A stretch of 62,343 nt of DNA from Amycolatopsis circi (lineage in GTDB: Bacteria; Actinomycetota; Actinomycetes; Mycobacteriales; Pseudonocardiaceae): assembly GCF_003385235.1 (NCBI RefSeq), contig NZ_PQIA01000043.1:1-62343 (forward strand), given 5' to 3'. Below, piece after piece: positions 57,089-62,343 of this stretch (position 1 is its first letter; the number at the start of each line of letters is the position of its first letter). The translations under genes and the position numbers were made by a program. The notes beneath the pieces were generated by a model, which ran no database searches, was not told the DNA's origin, and saw nothing but the letters and a program-made list of their open reading frames with translations.

Positions 57089-58252
57089 GTGCGGATCGAC
57101 TATACGAGCGAGCAGCAGGCACTGGCCGCTGAGCTGCGGGAATATTTCGCCGAACTGATGACTCCGGCGCGGCGGGAAAGTCTCGCCGCGCCTGGTGGCG
57201 AGTACGGCGACGGCTTGGCGTACAAGGAAATCGTCCGGCAGCTCGGCAAGGACGGCTGGCTCGCGCTCGGCTGGCCGCGCGAGTACGGCGGCCAGGACCG
57301 GAGCATGCTCGACCAGCTGGTCTTCACCGACGAGGCGGCGGTCGCCGGGGTGCCGGTGCCGTTCCTGACGGTGAACACGGTCGGCCCGACGATCATGCGG
57401 TTCGGGACGCCGGATCAGAAGGCGTTCTACCTGCCGAAGATCGCCGCCGGCGAGCTGCATTTCGCGATCGGCTACTCCGAGCCGGGCGCGGGCACGGACC
57501 TCGCCTCGCTGCGCACGCGGGCTACCCGCGACGGCGACGAATACGTGGTCAACGGGCAGAAAATGTGGACCAGCCTGATCGAGTACGCCGACTACGTGTG
57601 GCTCGCCGCGCGCACCGATCCGGAGGCGCGCAAGCACAAGGGCCTGTCGATCCTGATCGTGCCGACCTCCGCGCCGGGCTTTTCCTGGACGAAGGTGCAC
57701 ACGGTCGCCGGGCCTGGCACCAGCGCGACCTACTACGACGACATCCGCGTGCCGGTCACGTCGCGGGTCGCCGAGGAGAACGCGGGCTGGCCGCTGATCA
57801 CCAACCAGCTCAACCACGAACGCGTCGCGCTCACCTCCGCCGCGCCCGTGCGGAAAGCGCTGGCCGACGTCGTGGAATGGGCTCGCGCGGAGTCGCTGAC
57901 CGACCGCGAATGGGTCCGGACGCACCTCGCGCGCGTGCACGCCTACGCCGAGTACCTGAAGCTGCGGAACTGGAAGATCGCCTGGGCCGCCGCTGCCAGC
58001 GAACTCGGCCCGGCCGAGGCGTCGGCGACCAAGGTGTACGGCACCGAGATGGCGATCGAGGCGTACCGGCTGCTGATGGAGGTGGTCGGCGCGGCCGCCG
58101 TGGTGCGCGACGGCTCCCCCGGCGCGGTCCTCGCGGGGCGGCTGGAACGGCTGCACCGTTCGGCGTTGATCCTCACTTTCGGCGGCGGCACCAACGAGGT
58201 GCAGCGCGACATCGTCGCCGCCACCGCCCTCGGGCAGCCCGTGACGCGTTAG
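57089..58252 (+). CDS. fadE26: Acyl-CoA dehydrogenase, FadE26/ChsE4-like
   Basis: The 387-residue protein has the acyl-CoA dehydrogenase fold: RIDYTSEQQALAAELREYFAEL, GWPREYGGQDRSMLDQLVF, AIGYSEPGAGTDLASLRTRA, VNGQKMWTSL and GGGTNEVQRDIVA. In mycobacteria FadE26 and FadE27 form an alpha2beta2 enzyme that begins beta-oxidation of the steroid side chain. GTG 57089 follows AGGTGA. The KstR box lies 59 bp upstream. FadE27 follows 11 bp downstream, as a co-translated partner. Confidence 0.92.
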   Translation: MRIDYTSEQQALAAELREYFAELMTPARRESLAAPGGEYGDGLAYKEIVRQLGKDGWLALGWPREYGGQDRSMLDQLVFTDEAAVAGVPVPFLTVNTVGPTIMRFGTPDQKAFYLPKIAAGELHFAIGYSEPGAGTDLASLRTRATRDGDEYVVNGQKMWTSLIEYADYVWLAARTDPEARKHKGLSILIVPTSAPGFSWTKVHTVAGPGTSATYYDDIRVPVTSRVAEENAGWPLITNQLNHERVALTSAAPVRKALADVVEWARAESLTDREWVRTHLARVHAYAEYLKLRNWKIAWAAAASELGPAEASATKVYGTEMAIEAYRLLMEVVGAAAVVRDGSPGAVLAGRLERLHRSALILTFGGGTNEVQRDIVAATALGQPVTR

Positions 58253-58263
58253 GAGTTCTCCCG

Positions 58264-59295
58264 GTGGACTTCTCTCTCACCGAAGCACAAAACGACCTTT
58301 CCGCCCTGGCCCGGCGCATTCTCGCCGACCAGGTCACCGCGGAATCGCTGGGCCCGCACGGCTCCGGCGGTTTCGATGCTCCACTGTGGACTGTTTTGGC
58401 CCGCTCCGGCGTCCTCGACGCGGCCCTGCCCTCGACGGTCGGCGGCGGCGGTTTCGGCTTGCTGGAACAGTGCTCTGTCCTGATCGAGATCGGCCGCGCG
58501 GTCGCTCCGGTCCCATATCTGTCGTCGATCGTCCAGGCTGGCTCGGTGCTCACTGATCCGTTGCTGGCCGAGCGATGGCTTCTTCCGGTCTCTCGCGGCA
58601 AGGCTGTGCTCGCTGTCGCCCTCGGCGGCTCGTTCGTCTCTTCAGACGGACGCCTCACGGGTACGCAGACCGCGGTCCCCTTCGCCGCCTTCGCAGACGC
58701 CTTACTCGTCGAAGCCAACGACGGCGTGTACATCGTCGAGAAAGACGCTGTTGGTGTCTCTATCGAAGCGCAGTCCACCACTGACCACGCCGACGCTGCT
58801 TTGGTGACGCTGTCCGACACCCCCGGCGTCGCTCTCGGTGACGTCGGCGAACAGCTGCGCCTTCGCGGCACTCTCGGCGCTTGCGCACAACAGTTGGGCG
58901 TCTTGGAACGCGCGCTTGAAATGACGGCTGCGTACACACGCGAACGCAAGCAGTTCGACAAGGTGCTGGGCAGCTTCCAAGCCGTCCGGCACCGGCTCGC
59001 GGACGCGTACATCGACGTCGAAGCCGTTCGGCTGACGCTGTGGCAGGCAGCCTGGAAACTCTCCGAAGGCCTGCCCGCCGCCGCTGACGTTGCCACTGCG
59101 AAGTTCTGGGCCGCCGAAGCCGGACACCGCGTCGCGCACACCGCGGTGCACCTGCACGGCGGCGTCGGCATCGATGTCGAGCACCCGGTGCACCGCTACT
59201 TCGCCGCCGCGAAGCGCCTGGAGTTCAGCGGTGGTGGGGCGACGGAGCAACTGTTGGGGCTGGGCCGGGTTCTCGTGAGTGGCAATCCCGGTTAG
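58264..59295 (+). CDS. fadE27: Acyl-CoA dehydrogenase, FadE27/ChsE5-like
   Basis: The 343-residue partner subunit starts MDFSLTEAQNDLSALARRILADQV and keeps ALPSTVGGGGFGLLE, LRGTLGACAQQLGVLERALEMTAAYTRERKQFDKVLGSFQAVRHRLADAYI and AHTAVHLHGGVGIDVEHPVHRYF. It is shorter than standard acyl-CoA dehydrogenases in the middle domain, as expected for the beta subunit of the heterotetramer. GTG 58264 follows AGGAG. Its last codons and stop (VSGNPG, TAG) lie inside a family B palindrome, so its natural C-terminus may have been rewritten by that element. Confidence 0.9.
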   Translation: MDFSLTEAQNDLSALARRILADQVTAESLGPHGSGGFDAPLWTVLARSGVLDAALPSTVGGGGFGLLEQCSVLIEIGRAVAPVPYLSSIVQAGSVLTDPLLAERWLLPVSRGKAVLAVALGGSFVSSDGRLTGTQTAVPFAAFADALLVEANDGVYIVEKDAVGVSIEAQSTTDHADAALVTLSDTPGVALGDVGEQLRLRGTLGACAQQLGVLERALEMTAAYTRERKQFDKVLGSFQAVRHRLADAYIDVEAVRLTLWQAAWKLSEGLPAAADVATAKFWAAEAGHRVAHTAVHLHGGVGIDVEHPVHRYFAAAKRLEFSGGGATEQLLGLGRVLVSGNPG

Positions 59296-59317
59296 AACCG
59301 CGATCGCCGCTCACGAG
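59272..59317. repeat. Family B palindrome carrying the stop codons of two convergent genes
   Basis: The element runs from CTCGTGAGTGGC to GCCGCTCACGAG around a centre CCCGGTTAGAACCG, the same centre as the mce-operon palindrome. The TAG of fadE27 (59293-59295) and, on the other strand, the TGA of the acyl-CoA synthetase-like gene (59311-59313) both fall inside it. It may terminate both transcripts. Confidence 0.82.
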
Positions 59318-62082
59318 TCCAACGGCGTGATGTGCCGCAGCCGACGCGGTCCGGTGTCCGGCCGCGTCGGCGGCGCGCCCACCACCAACCGCGCGTTGGC
59401 GACAAACGCCCCGTCCGGCGACGCGAGAATCGGATCCAAGGCCAACGACCGCACCTCGGGGTTGTCCTCCGCGAGCGCCGCGACGCGCAACACCATGTCC
59501 TGCAATGCCGCGAGGTCCGCTGGTTCGTCACCGCGATACCCCGTCAGCAACGGCGACGTACGCGGCTCACGAATCAGCGTCGCCGCGTCGACGTCCGTCA
59601 ACGGCACCGCTCGATACGCGCGGTCGCCGAGCAGCGTGCTGACCAACCCCGATAGCCCGAACGACACGAGCGTGCCGAACGACGGGTCGTCCTGCAGCCC
59701 GATCGCGCACGACAGCCCCTTCGGCGCCATCTGTTGCACGTACACGTCTTCGTCGCCCGACACCGCACACAGATCCCGGTACGCCCCGCGTACGGAGTCT
59801 TCGGACATCAGGTCAAGCCGTACCCCAGCGAAGTCCGGCCGTCCGCGCAGCCGCTCGTCAACCGCCTTCAACGTGACGGGATAACCAAGCTCAGCCGCCG
59901 CGGCCACCGCGTTGCTCTCACTGGACGCCACCCGGAACGGCACCACATCCACGCCGTAACAGCTGAGCAACCGGACCACGTCGTCGTCAGACAACAGCGT
60001 CGAACTGCCGTCCTCGGGCAGCAGCTCGCGCACGATCTCCTGCGCCTGCTCGACATGCAGACCGCCAGGCCGCACCAACGTCCCCTGCGGCCGCTGCCGC
60101 CACGCCGCGTACCGAACGACGCGCGCCAACGCGTTCACCGCGCGCTCCGGACTCGAATACGACGGAATCGACCCACGCGTCGGCACCCCGTCGTCAGAAA
60201 GCACCGCCAACTCGTCCGGTATGCCTTCCGCCGCGAGGAATGTCGAGACGATCGGCTTCGACTGCTTCATCTCCGACACCGCTTCGCGCAACGCTCGCGC
60301 GTACGCAGCCCCAGGGATCGCTACCGGTGGCGCGAAAACCGCTATCAACGCGTCAGTCTCCGGCGAATCCAACGCCTCGCGCACCGCCGTAGCGAACTCG
60401 TCCGGCCCCGCTTGCGGACCGATGTCGACCGGATCGAACGCCAGCCGCAAGCCCTCCGAACGGGCGGTATCGGCGGCCAGCAACCCGATCGCGCTGGAGT
60501 TTCCGACAATCCCGATCCGCGGCCCCGCAGGCAACGGCTGATGCGCGAACACGAGCGCGGTGTCGAACAACTGCGCCAGCGACTCGACCCGCACGACGCC
60601 AGCCTGCTCGAACAACGCCTGCACGCTGGCCTCGTCGACCTCCGCCGACGTCGCCGCGAGCTGCGGCCGCACCGCATGCCGCCCGGATTTCACCGCCACG
60701 ATCGGCTTCGACCGCGCCAACCTGCGCGCCAGCCGCGCGAACTTGCGCGGGTTGCCGAACGACTCCAGATACAGCAGCACCAAGTCGGTATCCGGGTCGG
60801 TTTCCCAGTACTGCAGCAAGTCATTGCCGGACACATCCGCCCGGTTGCCCGCCGACACGAACGTCGACAACCCCAGCCCGCGCGACCCTGCGTCCGCCAG
60901 AATCGCTGTCCCGAGCGCGCCCGACTGACAGAAGAAGCCCGTCCGCCCACGCTTCGGCAACCGCGGCGCGAGCGTCGCATTGAGCCGAACGTCCTTCGCG
61001 GTATTCAGCACGCCCAGCGCATTCGGCCCGACCACGCGCATCCCGTGCGCCCGTGCCTCGCCGACCAGCCGCAACTCCGCGTGCAACCCGAGCGGCCCCG
61101 ACTCCGCGAACCCGCCGGACACGATCACCAGTGTCTTGACGCCCTTGGCCAAACAAGCGTCCAACACCGATTCGACGGCCTCCGCGGGCACCGCCACCAA
61201 CGCCAGATCAACCGGATCCGGAATGTCCAGCACCGACGGATACGCCCGTACTCCGCGAACCGACCGATGCTCCGGATTGACCGGATACACCGCTCCCGCG
61301 AAATCCGCCGCAAGCATGTTGGCGAACGCGACATGCCCGACCTTGGTGGGATCCGCGGACGCTCCGATCACCGCCACCGTGTCGGGATGGAGGAGATTGT
61401 GCACGCTCCGCGCCTCCGCGGCTTGCTCCCTCGACCGCGCGACCGCGAGCGATTCCTCCGTGGGGTCGATGTCGAACTCGAGATGCAGCACGCCTTCCTC
61501 GATCGCGCGACTGACCTGGTAGCCCGCGTCGCGGAACACCCGCACCATGGCGGCGTTCTCGCTCAGCACCTCCGCGACGAACCGCCGCAACCCGCTTTCC
61601 GACGCCGCCGCCGCGAGGTGCTCCAGCAGAATCGACCCGAGCCCGCGCCCCTGATGCTTGTCGTCGACGACGAACGCGACCTCCGCCGAAGGCCCCTGAT
61701 CGAGCCGCTCGTAGCGCCCCACCGCGACCACGTCATCGCCGAGCAACGCGACAAACGCGACCCGATCGTGGTGGTCGACAGTGGAAAACCGCTCCAGATC
61801 CCGCGGTGGGATGCGCGGATAAGCGCCGAAGTAGCGGAAGTACCGCGTGCGCTCGGAAAGCCTGCCGTGGAGCGCGACGAGCCCGTCGGCGTCACTGGGC
61901 ACGACGGGTCGCAAGTGGACAGTGCCGCCGTCGGAAAGGACTACGTCGGCTTCCCAATCGCGGGGGTAGTCGTAGGGATCGCGCTTCCCGCTTGGGGCGG
62001 GGTGTTCCGCCGAAGCGGAATGGCCCGACGCTGCGTGCTTGCCAGCCGCCGCGGAATCCGCCGCTCCGAAATCGCCAGACAT
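59311..62082 (-). CDS. GNAT acetyltransferase fused to ADP-forming acyl-CoA synthetase domains (Pat/protein acetyltransferase-like)
   Basis: The 923-residue protein starts at the ATG at 62082, preceded by a perfect AGGAGG 7 nt away. A low-complexity Ala/Gly/His leader is followed by a GNAT domain (about 48-190, with DDKHQGRGLGSILLEHL as acetyl-CoA loop). Next come a CoA-binding domain (LLHPDTVAVIGASADPTKVGHVAF), succinyl-CoA-ligase-like domains (FFCQSGALGTAILADAGSRGLG, VIVSGGFAESG) and a C-terminal ATP-grasp part (VDVVPFRVASSESNAVAAAAELGYPVTLKAVDE). Such fusions act as protein lysine acetyltransferases that silence acyl-CoA synthetases. The frame is open upstream to the window edge, so a longer form cannot be excluded. 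Confidence 0.88.
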   Translation of the reverse strand: MSGDFGAADSAAAGKHAASGHSASAEHPAPSGKRDPYDYPRDWEADVVLSDGGTVHLRPVVPSDADGLVALHGRLSERTRYFRYFGAYPRIPPRDLERFSTVDHHDRVAFVALLGDDVVAVGRYERLDQGPSAEVAFVVDDKHQGRGLGSILLEHLAAAASESGLRRFVAEVLSENAAMVRVFRDAGYQVSRAIEEGVLHLEFDIDPTEESLAVARSREQAAEARSVHNLLHPDTVAVIGASADPTKVGHVAFANMLAADFAGAVYPVNPEHRSVRGVRAYPSVLDIPDPVDLALVAVPAEAVESVLDACLAKGVKTLVIVSGGFAESGPLGLHAELRLVGEARAHGMRVVGPNALGVLNTAKDVRLNATLAPRLPKRGRTGFFCQSGALGTAILADAGSRGLGLSTFVSAGNRADVSGNDLLQYWETDPDTDLVLLYLESFGNPRKFARLARRLARSKPIVAVKSGRHAVRPQLAATSAEVDEASVQALFEQAGVVRVESLAQLFDTALVFAHQPLPAGPRIGIVGNSSAIGLLAADTARSEGLRLAFDPVDIGPQAGPDEFATAVREALDSPETDALIAVFAPPVAIPGAAYARALREAVSEMKQSKPIVSTFLAAEGIPDELAVLSDDGVPTRGSIPSYSSPERAVNALARVVRYAAWRQRPQGTLVRPGGLHVEQAQEIVRELLPEDGSSTLLSDDDVVRLLSCYGVDVVPFRVASSESNAVAAAAELGYPVTLKAVDERLRGRPDFAGVRLDLMSEDSVRGAYRDLCAVSGDEDVYVQQMAPKGLSCAIGLQDDPSFGTLVSFGLSGLVSTLLGDRAYRAVPLTDVDAATLIREPRTSPLLTGYRGDEPADLAALQDMVLRVAALAEDNPEVRSLALDPILASPDGAFVANARLVVGAPPTRPDTGPRRLRHITPLDS

Positions 62083-62152
62083 CGCATCGCCTCCTGCCCT
62101 GGCGCTCCCGCCCGCCGCGCCTGGTCCCCCAGCCGCGGATGGGCCAGGCACC

Positions 62153-62284
62153 GCGTTGCTGCTCTCCGCGGCGGAGTTTCCCGCCGCGTTGCTGCTCTCC
62201 GGGGCGGCGTTTCCCGCCGCGTCGCTGCTCTCCGGGGCGGCGTTTCCCGCCGCGTCGCTGCTCTTCGCGGCCGAGTTTCCCGCC
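62153..62284. repeat. 33-bp tandem repeat, four units, at the right edge
   Basis: Units of 33 bp begin at 62153, 62186, 62219 and 62252 (GCGTTGCTGCTCTCCG...TTTCCCGCC) with up to five differences between units. A partial fifth unit follows. The period is a multiple of three. On the minus strand, in phase with the acetyltransferase gene, it encodes AGNAAPESSDA-type 11-residue repeats. It is either the 5' part of that gene or of an overlapping upstream frame, or untranslated. Confidence 0.85.
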
Positions 62285-62343
62285 GCGTTTCCCCCCGCCG
62301 CAGGACCGGTGGCCCCAGCATCGCCCGTCGTCCGGTCGCCGCC

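Noticed and set aside
61941..62321. Minus-strand frame of 126 codons (RRAATRRETPP repeats)
   Set aside because: It is the alternative phase of the 33-bp repeat and overlaps the acetyltransferase start. Arg-rich repeats without a ribosome binding site argue against coding.
1..62343. tRNA or rRNA genes
   Set aside because: No cloverleaf with a GTTCGANNC T-loop or rRNA-like stretch was noticed in the intergenic regions, though I could not run a dedicated scan.

Overview
The window is very GC-rich actinobacterial chromosome. It most likely comes from Amycolatopsis or a close Pseudonocardiaceae relative. The reasons are a KstR-boxed mce4-type steroid-uptake locus, a phosphofructokinase with pyrophosphate-type active-site residues as known from A. 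methanolica, DasR-type sites at a chitinase promoter, GTG/TTG starts, many apparently leaderless genes and short palindromic intergenic repeats. No tRNA, rRNA, CRISPR array, insertion sequence or prophage was recognised.

Left part (1-17.9 kb): a truncated large ATP-dependent LuxR-type regulator, a 68-residue unknown protein, an XRE/DUF397 regulator pair, TesB thioesterase, pyruvate kinase, a DUF2461 protein, a secreted GH18 chitinase with two operator-like repeats in its promoter, an ArsR repressor coupled to an aromatic ammonia-lyase homologue that lacks key catalytic residues, a second giant XRE-AAA-TPR regulator, a secreted sedolisin protease with a carbohydrate-binding-like tail, a VOC protein and an S41 peptidase.

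Middle part (18-34.5 kb): phosphofructokinase, then a type I DAHP synthase preceded by a tiny leader peptide with consecutive Tyr-Phe-Trp-Phe codons and competing RNA hairpins. Next comes a segment resembling the M. tuberculosis Rv2179c-Rv2187 neighbourhood: exoribonuclease, PlsC acyltransferase, SRPBCC proteins, ArsA ATPase and FadD15. It is interrupted by a hydrolase, a GCS2 ligase, a TetR/SDR pair, a Nudix-NYN fusion, a noncoding degenerate tandem array (27.7-28.35 kb) and a ROK kinase.

34.5-45 kb: a 1602-residue RHS polymorphic-toxin protein with a WXG-like N-terminus and an HExxH metallopeptidase tip and no adjacent immunity gene, a YbjQ protein with a polyglutamine tail, a flavin monooxygenase, an aspartate aminotransferase, an SGNH hydrolase and an MTHFR-fold protein.

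Right part (45-62.3 kb): a complete mce4-like operon read right to left (ferredoxin, Hsd4A-like SDR, a second SDR, YrbE4A/B, Mce A-F, two Mce-associated proteins) and the divergent fadE26-fadE27 pair. Two KstR-like boxes flank the ferredoxin gene. Together these should import sterols and start side-chain oxidation. The window ends with a GNAT/ADP-forming acyl-CoA synthetase-type protein and a 33-bp tandem repeat at the right edge.
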